Shown: positions 26,449 to 35,654, counted from the stretch's first letter. The stretch: DNA of 64,000 nucleotides from JAHKLT01 sp046197865 (GCF_046197865.1 NZ_CP166990.1:372001-436000), one strand, 5' to 3'. Notes: generated by a model not told the origin, from the sequence alone. Numbers and translations: made by a program.

Positions 26449-26511
26449 TTTTATCCCTTTTTAATATTAATAATAAATTTATTTACTAATACTTATATAT
26501 TATACTATATT

Positions 26512-27615
26512 ATGATTTCAAAAGATTATGTTAAAGGAATTATTCAAGAGGATAGAAAAACTTTTTTTAATGATTTAGAAATTTCTAAAATAGATAAATT
26601 TCCAAGTCAAAATAATATTAATTTAATAGCTGATTTTACAGAGTATTCTCCTTTACATAATGGTCATTTTCATTGTATGAAAGAGGCAAAACATCAAGTT
26701 AATGATTCAATTTTTGTAGCTATTGTTCCAGGTTTATTTGAACGAAGTGGAAGAGGTTTACCATATATACTCCATCGTAAATATAGGGGAGAAATAGCAA
26801 TTTCTGTTGGAGCAGATATTGTAGTTGAAGGCCCACCAATGGGAATTATGGGCTCTGGTCAATATTCATTATGTCTTGCTAAAATGTTTAAATCTCTAAA
26901 CACTGATTTTATTCCAAGAGGATATAAAAAAATTAATGGTTTTGATGAAATAATGAATAGAATTTCTACAGGTCATGCTATAGCTCCAAAACCTTATAAA
27001 ATTGTAGATATGGATACTGGCGAAATTGTATTAAAAGGTAAACTTGAAGAAGATAATTATGTTATTGTTTCTTTATCTAAATCTTTAAATAAAGTTGGAT
27101 TTGATTTTAAAGATAAATTCATTTTTGTTGAAAGAATTACTGGTGTTAGTGGAACTTTAATTCGTGAAGCTATAGCTAGTGGAAATTTTGATAATGTTAA
27201 AGATATGATGCCTAAAGAAACCATTGAAGTTCTAAAACGAGAAATAGCTGATGGAAAATGTCCTTTGCATAATATGAGATTTGATGATGAGATAATTAAT
27301 AATGCAAACAACTTATCATTTAGTGATTTATCTAAATTAAATTTCTTTAATGAAAATTATGCACAAAAATTCATCGATTTACGTGGAAAAAAAGCATTTG
27401 ATTCTATTGATGATGTTAAAAAAGCTATTTCAAGAGGATTTTCAACTCACTTTCAAAATCGTGTTTTAAGTATATTAGAAACAAATATAGAAAAAAATGA
27501 TGTTTCTAAATATATTGATCAATATCCTTCTGTAATTAGAGTGATTGATTATAAAAATAAAGATGTTTTAGATAAATTTAGAGAAAAAATAGGAAAAAAT
27601 ATAGTTTTTTTATAG
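26512..27615 (+). CDS. TmcAL-like nucleotidyltransferase (archaeal COG1323-type)
   Basis: 367 residues. An HXGH nucleotidyltransferase motif (H49-N-G-H52, in SPLHNGHFH) is followed by FVAIVPGLFERSGRGLPYILHRKYRGEIAISVGAD and MGSGQYSL, a pattern close to bacterial TmcAL, which acetylates the wobble cytidine of elongator tRNA-Met through acetyl-AMP. The C-terminal 110 residues look different from the bacterial enzymes. No ribosome binding site; TATA-like sequences sit immediately upstream, so a leaderless transcript is likely. Function in archaea is not established. Confidence 0.65.
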   Translation: MISKDYVKGIIQEDRKTFFNDLEISKIDKFPSQNNINLIADFTEYSPLHNGHFHCMKEAKHQVNDSIFVAIVPGLFERSGRGLPYILHRKYRGEIAISVGADIVVEGPPMGIMGSGQYSLCLAKMFKSLNTDFIPRGYKKINGFDEIMNRISTGHAIAPKPYKIVDMDTGEIVLKGKLEEDNYVIVSLSKSLNKVGFDFKDKFIFVERITGVSGTLIREAIASGNFDNVKDMMPKETIEVLKREIADGKCPLHNMRFDDEIINNANNLSFSDLSKLNFFNENYAQKFIDLRGKKAFDSIDDVKKAISRGFSTHFQNRVLSILETNIEKNDVSKYIDQYPSVIRVIDYKNKDVLDKFREKIGKNIVFL

Positions 27616-27627
27616 ATTTTAAAAATA

Positions 27628-27659
27628 AAATTAAATTATTATTTAAAATAATTTAATTT
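27628..27659. terminator. Bidirectional terminator between convergent genes
   Basis: A perfect 13-bp inverted repeat, AAATTAAATTATT (27628-27640) and AATAATTTAATTT (27647-27659), with a 6-nt loop. It lies between the nucleotidyltransferase gene and the zinc-finger gene, whose last two codons and stop form part of the right arm. Suited to end both transcripts. Confidence 0.65.
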
Positions 27660-28702
27660 ATAAGTCCAAATAATGCATCAGTAAATGTAGGATAAGTACT
27701 ACTCCATACAAATAAATAAATAATATAAAGGACTACAATAATTATTAAAATGATTAATATTATTGTAAGTAATATATCTACAATACTCATTGATTCTTTT
27801 TCTTCTTTATAATGTATGTTTTTATGAATTGGTTCATTATTATCTTTCTGAGGTCTTCGTGGAGTTTTTCTAGGTTCTGGTACAAATTCCTCTTCATGTG
27901 ATGGATAAATTGGTTCATCATCAATATATTGGTTTTGATTAAGTGTTGGTTTATATGGTTCTTTATCTATATAATCATTTTCAACATATTGGTTTTGATT
28001 TTGTGAAGGATAAATTGGTTCATTTTCTACATAATTACTTTCTAAGCTTTGATTTTTAGTGAGTGTTGGTTTATATGGTTCGTCTGTTAAAGATCCATAA
28101 ATCTCTTCATCTCTAGCTAATTGTTCATGTAAAGGAATATCTGGTTCATCATAGAGTTCATCTAAATATCTTTCATACTTTTCTTCTAAAGCATTACTTC
28201 CAGATCTTGGTTCTGGTTGATAACTATGATCAGGATAGATGAAATCATCTTCTTCAGGAATATTTGGTGAGAGAGTATTTTCCTTTTGTTTTTGAATTTT
28301 CTGATTGTTTTTATTTGATTGATAATAACTTTCATTATTTGTTATATTATCTATATCAAATTGAGGTTCTTGTTTTTCAAGTTTTGGAGGTCTATTATCA
28401 TAAGAATTTTCTACAGGGTCTTGTCTTGTTTGTATTGGTTCTGGTGTGTATTGTGGTTCTTGTCTTGTTTGTATTGGTTCTGGTGTGTATTGTGGTTCTT
28501 GTCTTGTTTGTATTGGTTCTGCTTGTCTGTTTTGCTCTTGTGATGGTTCATTAGTTTGTAATCCCATTCCAACTATTTTTTCTAAACAATCCTTACAGTA
28601 AATCTTTCCTGAAATCTCTAATCCGCATTCTTTACAAATCGATTTTTTACATATAGCACAATTATCTGTACTTTCTCTCCCATGATGGTAATAACAATCC
28701 AT
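27653..28702 (-). CDS. B-box-type zinc-finger protein with disordered linker and C-terminal membrane anchor
   Basis: 349 residues. The first 45 carry a cysteine/histidine array (C3, H6, H7, C15, C18, C23, C26, C36, C39) like a B-box zinc finger. Residues about 50-300 are low complexity, rich in P, E, Q, N and Y, with a perfect 13-residue repeat EPIQTRQEPQYTP. Residues about 312-337 form a strong membrane helix near the C-terminus, so the protein is probably tail-anchored with the finger in the cytoplasm. GAGAGTG precedes the ATG. I do not recognise a function; a scaffold role is a guess. Confidence 0.6.
   Translation of the reverse strand: MDCYYHHGRESTDNCAICKKSICKECGLEISGKIYCKDCLEKIVGMGLQTNEPSQEQNRQAEPIQTRQEPQYTPEPIQTRQEPQYTPEPIQTRQDPVENSYDNRPPKLEKQEPQFDIDNITNNESYYQSNKNNQKIQKQKENTLSPNIPEEDDFIYPDHSYQPEPRSGSNALEEKYERYLDELYDEPDIPLHEQLARDEEIYGSLTDEPYKPTLTKNQSLESNYVENEPIYPSQNQNQYVENDYIDKEPYKPTLNQNQYIDDEPIYPSHEEEFVPEPRKTPRRPQKDNNEPIHKNIHYKEEKESMSIVDILLTIILIILIIIVVLYIIYLFVWSSTYPTFTDALFGLIN
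28420..28521 (-). repeat. 39-bp tandem repeat inside the zinc-finger gene
   Basis: A 39-bp unit occurs at 28420-28458 and 28459-28497, with a 24-bp partial third copy at 28498-28521. The copies are identical over their compared length, which implies recent duplication. Encodes the EPIQTRQEPQYTP repeat. Confidence 0.9.
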
Positions 28703-28861
28703 TTTTACACTCTCTTAAATTAAAAATAATATAATAATTACTATTTATTAAGTTCTATTATTATATATAATTTATTATAAAATCTATATTTTACCTACTT
28801 TTAATTCTTTTTTATTATTTTTATTAAATATTTGCTTATTTTTTAAATAATAAAATTCTAG

Positions 28862-30424
28862 CTATGGCCAAGTTAGAATTTTTGGAACTTTTGTATCTTT
28901 AAGATTTTCTCTTATAAGTTCTGGCCAATTTTCTTTATCAAATCCTTTTTGGGATAAGAAACCATATAATAATCTTGTTAATCCAATACCTGTACAACCT
29001 GTCCATATTTTACGTCTATGTGCTTCTTTAATAGAAAAACCTTCAATAAAATGGGTTCCATGTAAGTTTGCAGATACAACTGCCACACCTTTTTCTTGAC
29101 CTGGAACTTTTAATCTCATTTCATATTTAGGAGTATCTGGGAATTCTATTCCTCTATTTTCTACTTTACGTCCTTCAAGATAAAATGGATCATCTCCTAC
29201 TTCAGTGTACCATTCAAGTTCCAATTCATTAGCAAGATCATGGGATAATTTTAAAGTTTCATCTCTAATTTCTGTTGCCTTCTCAGGTGTATCTAACCAT
29301 ACAAATTCAATTCTTTGGAATTCATTCACACGATCAAGTCCTTTAGAACCCCCACCTTCCCATCTATATGTCCAACCACTTTTATCATAATATTTTATTG
29401 GTAGTTCAGATTCATCTATAACTTCATGAGCTAAAAATTCATAAAATGGTTCACATTGAGCTGCAGATAATACATTAGAAGGTTCTTTTAAACCTTTCTC
29501 AAGTAAATCCATAGGAATTTCTTTATTAATAATTAATTCATTTTTGAATTGTTTAAATATTTCAGGATCTCTTTTTGGAGCAGATGCATAATACATTCCT
29601 TCAGGTAATCCTTCTAAATATTTCATCTTTTCCATAGTCTCTAAAGGAATTAATTTAGGAAATAAACATTCCTGAAATTCCATTTTATCTATTATTTTAT
29701 CTGTAATTACCTTTTCAAAAGCTCTTTGTAAGGCAGTTATTTGTGGTCCATAAAACCATTGTCCTTTACCTGGAAAACTTTTAATCCATCCAAGTTCTGC
29801 TAATTTTTCAGTTACATCTCCTTTAAAGTATGTTTGAAATTCAGGACTTTTATCTACAATTTCACCAGGTGTAGAATTTAAATGATATGTTAAATCTAAA
29901 TCATTTCCTTCTTCATCTGTAACTTTATTTTCTTGTTTTGTTACGACTTGTTTTATAACCCTGTTTATAGATTGTTTTCTTAAGGAAGATTCATCAATAT
30001 CACGAACTGTAAAAACAACACTATTATCTTTAATTTTTATATTATCTATTTGAGCAGTTCTTTCAGCTGCTTCTAAATTGAAATCATATTCTTCATTATT
30101 TGTTGGAATTGTAATATCATATGTGTCTACATGTATGCTCCTAACTCCTAAATGATATTTCTTACCAAGTAACTGTCCTAATGGATTTTTAAGTCTTAAA
30201 ATTCCATCATGAGCACGTATTTTAGATCCAGATTCAATAACTAACTTTAACTCCTTATCATTAATTTCCCAGCTAGTTATATGAGCTCCTTCAGATTCAT
30301 CATTACTTCCTAATCCTTTTAACAATAAATCTTCATTTGCTTCTTTAATAAATTCATTAATATCGCTTTCTGCTTCTTCGATATTTTTATTAAATGTAAT
30401 GGTTCCATTAAGTTTAAATTTCAT
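28862..30424 (-). CDS. serS: Seryl-tRNA synthetase, type 2 (methanogen type)
   Basis: 520 residues. This is the rare zinc-dependent SerRS, not the common type: the serine-binding zinc ligands are C324 (SAAQCEPFY), E373 (FQRIEFVW) and C477 (WTGCTGIGL), matching C306/E355/C461 of the Methanosarcina enzyme. The N-terminal tRNA-binding part is the methanogen-type globular domain rather than a coiled coil. AAGGAGA lies at the end of pcc1, and the two genes are one base apart, so they form an operon. Confidence 0.95.
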   Translation of the reverse strand: MKFKLNGTITFNKNIEEAESDINEFIKEANEDLLLKGLGSNDESEGAHITSWEINDKELKLVIESGSKIRAHDGILRLKNPLGQLLGKKYHLGVRSIHVDTYDITIPTNNEEYDFNLEAAERTAQIDNIKIKDNSVVFTVRDIDESSLRKQSINRVIKQVVTKQENKVTDEEGNDLDLTYHLNSTPGEIVDKSPEFQTYFKGDVTEKLAELGWIKSFPGKGQWFYGPQITALQRAFEKVITDKIIDKMEFQECLFPKLIPLETMEKMKYLEGLPEGMYYASAPKRDPEIFKQFKNELIINKEIPMDLLEKGLKEPSNVLSAAQCEPFYEFLAHEVIDESELPIKYYDKSGWTYRWEGGGSKGLDRVNEFQRIEFVWLDTPEKATEIRDETLKLSHDLANELELEWYTEVGDDPFYLEGRKVENRGIEFPDTPKYEMRLKVPGQEKGVAVVSANLHGTHFIEGFSIKEAHRRKIWTGCTGIGLTRLLYGFLSQKGFDKENWPELIRENLKDTKVPKILTWP

Positions 30425-30425
30425 C

Positions 30426-30671
30426 TTATTCTCCTTTATTTTTATTATTTTGTGAGTTTAATAATTCTTCTGTAAGTATATGTGATGCTATTAAATCATC
30501 AGCAGTTAATAAAAAACTACCTAATGATTCACTATTGATTGTGTAGATGACTTCGTTGTTTTTAATTTCCGATTCAACAAAACCTTCATTATCTACTTTT
30601 AATGATTCATGCGATATTTCAGCTATTTTATAATCATTATATTCAATTTTAATTTTAGCATTAATTTTCAT
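30426..30671 (-). CDS. KEOPS complex subunit Pcc1
   Basis: 81 residues. The pattern INAKIKIEYNDYKIAEISHESLKVDN, a short beta hairpin and a C-terminal helix fits Pcc1, the dimerising subunit of KEOPS, which makes the t6A37 modification of ANN-decoding tRNAs. Small size makes the call less certain than others. A TATA element on the minus strand at about 30695-30709 implies a very short leader without a ribosome binding site. The next gene in the operon, serS, is also a tRNA enzyme. Confidence 0.65.
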   Translation of the reverse strand: MKINAKIKIEYNDYKIAEISHESLKVDNEGFVESEIKNNEVIYTINSESLGSFLLTADDLIASHILTEELLNSQNNKNKGE

Positions 30672-31193
30672 AATTATTCATTAATAATATATATTTAATA
30701 TTTTATATACTTTTTTTCTGTTTAGAAATTATTCTTAATTATTTTCTTTCTTTTAATTTAGCTATTTTTCAATATACTTAAATGAAAATTTTTTTATAAT
30801 GCAAATAAATTTAGTTAACTTATTTTCAATTTAATAAATAAAAAGTTAATTTTTCTAAATATTTTGTTGTGTTTTCACCTTAAAATTAATATTAATTTAT
30901 TTTTTCGGCAGTTATATTAATATAATTCATTTATAAGAAAAATTATAAGTATAAATTTATAAAAAAATATTTATATTCTACTTTAAAATAGTATTTTTAT
31001 ATGATTAATATTTATAAAAATTTATTAATTTTTATGAGAATACAATAACCTTTATTAATGGGAAATTATGTATATAATATTATTATTACTATCTATATTT
31101 TAAATTTTTAAATAGTATATTTTAAGAGAAAAATTATCATTATTATTTATTATATTAGATATATCTGATTAATACTTATTGGAGGACATATTT
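30672..31193. other. 522-bp AT-rich divergent intergenic region
   Basis: Separates pcc1 (minus) from the L10e gene (plus). The left end holds the pcc1 promoter. The rest is extremely AT-rich with many TATA-like stretches; GGAGG at 31181-31185 serves L10e. I see no ORF or GC-rich island that would indicate a small RNA. Confidence 0.6.
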
Positions 31194-31676
31194 ATGGTTC
31201 GTGCTTATACAAGAAGAGATTATATAAGAAAAACCCCAAATTCAAGAATTGTACAATTTGATATGGGAAATTTATCTGGTGAATTCCCTGTTTCTGTGAG
31301 TTTAGCTGTTAAACAACCTGCTCAACTTAGACATAATTCTTTAGAAGCTGCAAGGATTGCTTCTAATAGATATATGCAAAGAAAAGCTGGTAGATTAGGA
31401 TATCATTTGAAATTGAGAACATATCCTCATCATATTGTAAGAGAAAATCCTATGGCAACTGGTGCAGGAGCAGATAGGGTCCAAAGTGGTATGAGAAATG
31501 CTTTTGGAAAACCTGTTAGTGTCGAAGCTCTTGTTAAAAAAGGTCAAAAAGTTATTACTATTCAAGTTGAAAAGAAAAACTTTGAAGATGCTAGAGCTGC
31601 TTTAAAAAGAGCTGCTATGAAATTGCCTGTTACATGCCGTATTGTCATTGATAAAGGCGAAGAACTCGTTAAATAA
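31194..31676 (+). CDS. rpl10e: 50S ribosomal protein L10e (uL16)
   Basis: 160 residues, the archaeal/eukaryotic L10e corresponding to bacterial L16. MVRAYTRRDYIRKTP at the start and the VRENPMATGAGADRVQSGMRNAFGK segment, which reaches toward tRNA in the ribosome, are clear. An ATG at 31179 would add five residues, but GGAGG at 31181-31185 falls inside that extension and is spaced for 31194. Confidence 0.96.
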   Translation: MVRAYTRRDYIRKTPNSRIVQFDMGNLSGEFPVSVSLAVKQPAQLRHNSLEAARIASNRYMQRKAGRLGYHLKLRTYPHHIVRENPMATGAGADRVQSGMRNAFGKPVSVEALVKKGQKVITIQVEKKNFEDARAALKRAAMKLPVTCRIVIDKGEELVK

Positions 31677-31788
31677 TTAAATATATTATTTAACACTACT
31701 TTTTTTTATTTTTATATTTTAATTAAATATATATCATTTAAAATTCAATATTTTATTATAAACTTTTTAAAAATTTTTTGAGTGAATT

Positions 31789-31806
31789 TATTGAGGTAAA
31801 TCAATA
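31789..31806 (+). promoter_or_regulatory. Hairpin presenting the ppsA ribosome binding site
   Basis: TATTGA (31789-31794) and TCAATA (31801-31806) flank GGTAAA. The Shine-Dalgarno GAGGT straddles stem and loop, and the A of the start codon is the last paired base. This could modulate ppsA translation, though a 6-bp A-T-rich stem is weak. Confidence 0.3.
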
Positions 31807-34076
31807 TGTATGTTGTAAAATTTGAAGATTTAAGTAAGGATGACATTGGAATTGCTGGGGGTAAAGGAGCTAATTTAGGTGAATTAACTCAAGCGGGCAT
31901 TCCTGTTCCTCCAGGATTTGTTGTGACTGCAGAAACTTATGAAAAATTCATGATTGATGCTGGAATTAATGATGAAGTAATGAATATTCTTAGTACATTA
32001 GATATTAATGATACTAAGGCTCTTCAAGCTGCATCTGAAAAAATTAAAGAAATTATTATTAATACTCCTATTCCTGATGATATGTCTACATTAATTTTAG
32101 AGGCATATAATCAATTAGGTCAAAAGGTAAATGATGATAATGTTGATGTTGCTATTCGTTCATCTGCAACTGCTGAAGATTTACCTGAAGCTTCTTTTGC
32201 AGGTCAACAAGATACTTTTTTACATATATCTGGTCGAGATAAAGTTATTGAGTATGTTAGAAAATGTTGGGCATCTTTATTTGAAGCAAGAGCTATTTTT
32301 TATAGGGAAGAAAATGACTTTGATCACTCAAAAGTTTTTATAGCTGTTGTTGTTCAGCAAATGGTCAATTCTGATAAAGCTGGAGTTATGTTCACTGTTA
32401 ATCCATCAACTGGTGAGGAAATAGCTTTAATCGAAGGATCATGGGGTCTTGGCGAATCTGTTGTATCTGGAGATGTTACTCCTGATAATTATATTGTAGA
32501 TAAGAAAAATAATCAAGTTATTGATATTACTATTTCTGATAAAAAAGTGATGTATACTGAAGATGAAAATGGATCTAGTATTAAAGTTGATGTTCCAGAA
32601 AATCTTAGAAATGAAAGAGTATTATCTGATGAGGAGTTAGTAGAATTAACCGAAATGGGTAAAAGGATTCAATCTCATTATGGTAAACCTCAAGATACTG
32701 AATGGGCTTTTGAAAAAGGTAATCTTTTCATGCTTCAATCTAGACCAATTACTACTTTGGGTGGTAGTTCTGATGAAAAATCTATTGAAGATATGGAAGT
32801 TTTAATAGAAGGCTTAGGTGCAAGTCCAGGAATAGCTTCTGGTACAGTTAAAATTATTCATAGTATTGATGAATTAGATAAAATCAATGATGGAGATGTT
32901 ATGGTTACTACTATGACTACCCCTGATATGGTTCCTGCTATGAAAAGAGCTAATGCAATTGTAACTGATGAAGGTGGAGTTACTTGCCATGCATCTATTA
33001 TTTCAAGAGAACTTGGAATTCCTTGTGTTGTTGGAACAGGTTCTGCAACAAAAGATTTAGAAGAAAATTCATCTGTAACTGTTGATGGTAAAAAAGGTTT
33101 AGTATTTGAAGGCATATTTAAACAAACAAAAGTTGATAAAAAAGAAGAAACAACAGCACCTTCAGTTGCTCCAATTATTACTGTAACAGAAGTAAAAGCT
33201 AATGTTAGTATGGTTGAAGCTGCTCCAAAAGCTGCAGCTACTGGTGCAGATGGAGTAGGATTACTTAGAACAGAACACTTAATGTTAGCAGCTGGTGTCC
33301 ATCCTAATAAATTCATTCAAGATGGTGAAGAAGATAAACTTATTCAAATATTAATTGAAAATGTTATTAAGGTTGTAGATGAATTCTATCCTAAAAAAGT
33401 ATGGTATAGAACATTAGATGCACCAACTGATGAATTCCTTACATTAGAAGGTGGAGAAAATGAACCTCATGAACACAATCCTATGTTAGGTTGGAGAGGT
33501 ATTAGAAGAGAACTTGATCAACCTGAAATTTTAAGATGTGAATTTAGAGCTATTAAAAAATTACATGAACAAGGATATAAAAATATAGGAATTATGATTC
33601 CTTTATCACAACATCCAAGTGAACTTGTAAAAGCTAAAGCTATTTGTGAAGAAGTTGGTTTAAGGCCTCATATTGATGTTGAATTCGGTATGATGGTTGA
33701 AACTCCAGCAGCAGCTTTAATAATTGAAGATTACATTGATATTGGACTTGATTTTGTAAGTTTAGGAACTAATGATTTAACTCAATATACTTTAGCAGTA
33801 GATAGAAACAATGAATATGTAGCTAGTAACTACAATGAAGAACATCCTGCAGTTATGAAATTAATTGAGAGAACCATTAGAAAATGTTCTGAAGCAGGTG
33901 TCACATCAAGTATTTGTGGACAAGCTGGTAGTATTCCTCATATTGTTGAAAAACTTGTTGGATTTGGAATTTCTAGTGTTTCAGCTAACACTGATGCTGT
34001 TGAAGAAGTTAGAAAAACAGTTGCTCGTGCAGAGCAAAAATTAATCTTAGATGCTGCAAGACGCCAAAAAGATTAA
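31806..34076 (+). CDS. ppsA: Phosphoenolpyruvate synthase (PpsA)
   Basis: 756 residues with all three domains: an N-terminal ATP-grasp domain (GGKGANLGEL, IRSSATAEDLPEASFAGQQDT), the phosphohistidine swivel domain with catalytic H395 in GGVTCHASI, and the C-terminal PEP/pyruvate barrel ending in SICGQAGS. It converts pyruvate and ATP to PEP, AMP and phosphate for gluconeogenesis. A linker of about 25 residues near 440 is Thr/Pro-rich. gap, a second gene of that pathway, is at 58 kb. Confidence 0.97.
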   Translation: MYVVKFEDLSKDDIGIAGGKGANLGELTQAGIPVPPGFVVTAETYEKFMIDAGINDEVMNILSTLDINDTKALQAASEKIKEIIINTPIPDDMSTLILEAYNQLGQKVNDDNVDVAIRSSATAEDLPEASFAGQQDTFLHISGRDKVIEYVRKCWASLFEARAIFYREENDFDHSKVFIAVVVQQMVNSDKAGVMFTVNPSTGEEIALIEGSWGLGESVVSGDVTPDNYIVDKKNNQVIDITISDKKVMYTEDENGSSIKVDVPENLRNERVLSDEELVELTEMGKRIQSHYGKPQDTEWAFEKGNLFMLQSRPITTLGGSSDEKSIEDMEVLIEGLGASPGIASGTVKIIHSIDELDKINDGDVMVTTMTTPDMVPAMKRANAIVTDEGGVTCHASIISRELGIPCVVGTGSATKDLEENSSVTVDGKKGLVFEGIFKQTKVDKKEETTAPSVAPIITVTEVKANVSMVEAAPKAAATGADGVGLLRTEHLMLAAGVHPNKFIQDGEEDKLIQILIENVIKVVDEFYPKKVWYRTLDAPTDEFLTLEGGENEPHEHNPMLGWRGIRRELDQPEILRCEFRAIKKLHEQGYKNIGIMIPLSQHPSELVKAKAICEEVGLRPHIDVEFGMMVETPAAALIIEDYIDIGLDFVSLGTNDLTQYTLAVDRNNEYVASNYNEEHPAVMKLIERTIRKCSEAGVTSSICGQAGSIPHIVEKLVGFGISSVSANTDAVEEVRKTVARAEQKLILDAARRQKD

Positions 34077-34115
34077 TTTCTTTTTTTATTTATTTTTTTT
34101 ATTTAGGTTTTATAA

Positions 34116-35282
34116 ATGGAATATAATCCAATAGCTAAAGAAGAAATCTTAAAAAATTTAGAAAACTTCCAAAAAAAAGATTATAAATATGAAGATGGAA
34201 GAATATTAGGATCTATGTGTACTTCAGCACATCCTTTTTCTAAAGAAGTTTTTAATAATTTCCTTGATTCAAATTTAGGGGATTCGGGTCTTTTTAAAGG
34301 AACTAAAGCTATTGAAGATGAAGTTATAAAATCTCTTGGTTTATTATTATCTTGTAAAAATCCTCATGGTAATATTGTAACTGGTGGTAGTGAAGCTAAT
34401 ATTATGGCTTTAAGAGCTGCTCGTAATTATGCAAGAAAATATAAAAATATTACTGATGGTGAAGTTATTCTTCCAAAATCTGCTCATTTTTCATTTAAAA
34501 AAGCTATTGATTTAATGGATTTAAAAGCTATTGAAGCTGATACAGATGATAATTTTAATCTAGATATAGATTTTATTAAAAATAATATTTCTGATAAGAC
34601 AATAGCTATTGTAGGAATAGCTGGAACTACTGAACTTGGTTTAATTGATCCAATTAGTGAATTATCTAAGATAGCTTTTGAAAATGATATTTATTTACAC
34701 GTTGATGCTGCTTTTGGTGGATTTTCAATTCCTTTTTTAAAAAATTGTGGTTATGATTTACCTGAGTTTGATTTTTCCCTAAAAGGTGTTTCTTCTATTA
34801 CAATTGATCCTCATAAAATGGGTTTAGCACCTATTCCATCTGGATGTATTTTATTTAGAAAAAAAGAATATCTTGATGTTATAGCAGTTGATTCTCCTTA
34901 TTTAACTACAAAAAAACAATCTACACTAGTTGGTACACGTCTTGGAGCTTCTGCAGCTGCAACATTAGCTATTATGGATTATTTAGGTGGAGAAGGATAT
35001 GAAAAAAGAGCAGTAGAATTAATGGATAATACTAATTTTTTAAAAGAAAGTTTAGTTAATGAAGGATACATTTTAACTGTGGAACCTCAATTAAATATTG
35101 TTTCTTTTAATCACCCAAAGATTGGTGCAGATGATTTATGTTCTAAACTTAAAAAAAAGGGATGGATGGTTTCTGTTTCATCATATCCTATAGCTATTAG
35201 AATTGTTTTAATGAATCATATTAAAAAAAGTCATTTAGAAGAGCTTATAGTAGATTTAAAAGAAATTAATGAAAATATTTAA
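34116..35282 (+). CDS. mfnA: L-tyrosine/L-aspartate decarboxylase (MfnA)
   Basis: 388 residues of the PLP-dependent group II decarboxylases. The PLP lysine is K234 in DPHKMGLAP; TGGSEANIMALRAAR and HVDAAFGGF are typical. MfnA makes tyramine for methanofuran and, at least in Methanocaldococcus, beta-alanine for coenzyme A. AGGT lies 8 nt upstream of the ATG. Its stop codon sits inside a hairpin shared with the convergent mptD. Confidence 0.93.
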   Translation: MEYNPIAKEEILKNLENFQKKDYKYEDGRILGSMCTSAHPFSKEVFNNFLDSNLGDSGLFKGTKAIEDEVIKSLGLLLSCKNPHGNIVTGGSEANIMALRAARNYARKYKNITDGEVILPKSAHFSFKKAIDLMDLKAIEADTDDNFNLDIDFIKNNISDKTIAIVGIAGTTELGLIDPISELSKIAFENDIYLHVDAAFGGFSIPFLKNCGYDLPEFDFSLKGVSSITIDPHKMGLAPIPSGCILFRKKEYLDVIAVDSPYLTTKKQSTLVGTRLGASAAATLAIMDYLGGEGYEKRAVELMDNTNFLKESLVNEGYILTVEPQLNIVSFNHPKIGADDLCSKLKKKGWMVSVSSYPIAIRIVLMNHIKKSHLEELIVDLKEINENI

Positions 35283-35294
35283 TTTTAATATTTT
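35272..35294. terminator. Shared hairpin across the mfnA and mptD stop codons
   Basis: AAAATATT (35272-35279) and AATATTTT (35287-35294) form a perfect 8-bp stem with a 7-nt loop. The mfnA stop (35280-35282) and the mptD stop (35285-35287) lie in or next to the loop. Probably a compact bidirectional terminator. Confidence 0.45.
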
Positions 35295-35653
35295 GTATTT
35301 ATCTCTTCAACATACATTAAAGGATAATTAAGTTCTTTAATAAATTTCATTCTTATTTTTGCTCTTACATCTTCTACTTTTGTTTCAATTAAGACATTTA
35401 ACATTTCACCACTAAGTGAAACATATTCAAATTCGGTAGTATTATTTCCTAAGTCAATTTGAACTTCTACATTTTCAACTGCAGGTTGTAATGATAATGA
35501 TTTTTCAATTGAATCTTCTAAGCTTTTTTTTGAGCTTTCGTTTATTGGTGTTCCAATAAATTGGTGAAATAAAGCACCCATGCTTATTCCACCTTCAAAT
35601 ATAGCTCGTTCTCTTAAATTAATATTAGAAAAATATTTTTCATTAACATTCAT
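35285..35653 (-). CDS. mptD: Archaeal dihydroneopterin aldolase (MptD)
   Basis: 122 residues. The LRERAIFEGGISMGALFHQFIGTPI stretch (in part) matches the archaeal dihydroneopterin aldolase family, which is unrelated to bacterial FolB. MptD cleaves dihydroneopterin to 6-hydroxymethyl-dihydropterin in tetrahydromethanopterin synthesis, the cofactor used by Mtr. It follows the sortase gene by 1 bp and so is probably cotranscribed with it, an unexpected pairing. Confidence 0.85.
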   Translation of the reverse strand: MNVNEKYFSNINLRERAIFEGGISMGALFHQFIGTPINESSKKSLEDSIEKSLSLQPAVENVEVQIDLGNNTTEFEYVSLSGEMLNVLIETKVEDVRAKIRMKFIKELNYPLMYVEEINTKY

Positions 35654-35654
35654 T

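Noticed and set aside
28420..28521. Regularly spaced repeats that might suggest a CRISPR array
   Set aside because: The 39-bp units are directly tandem without spacers and lie in frame within a coding region.
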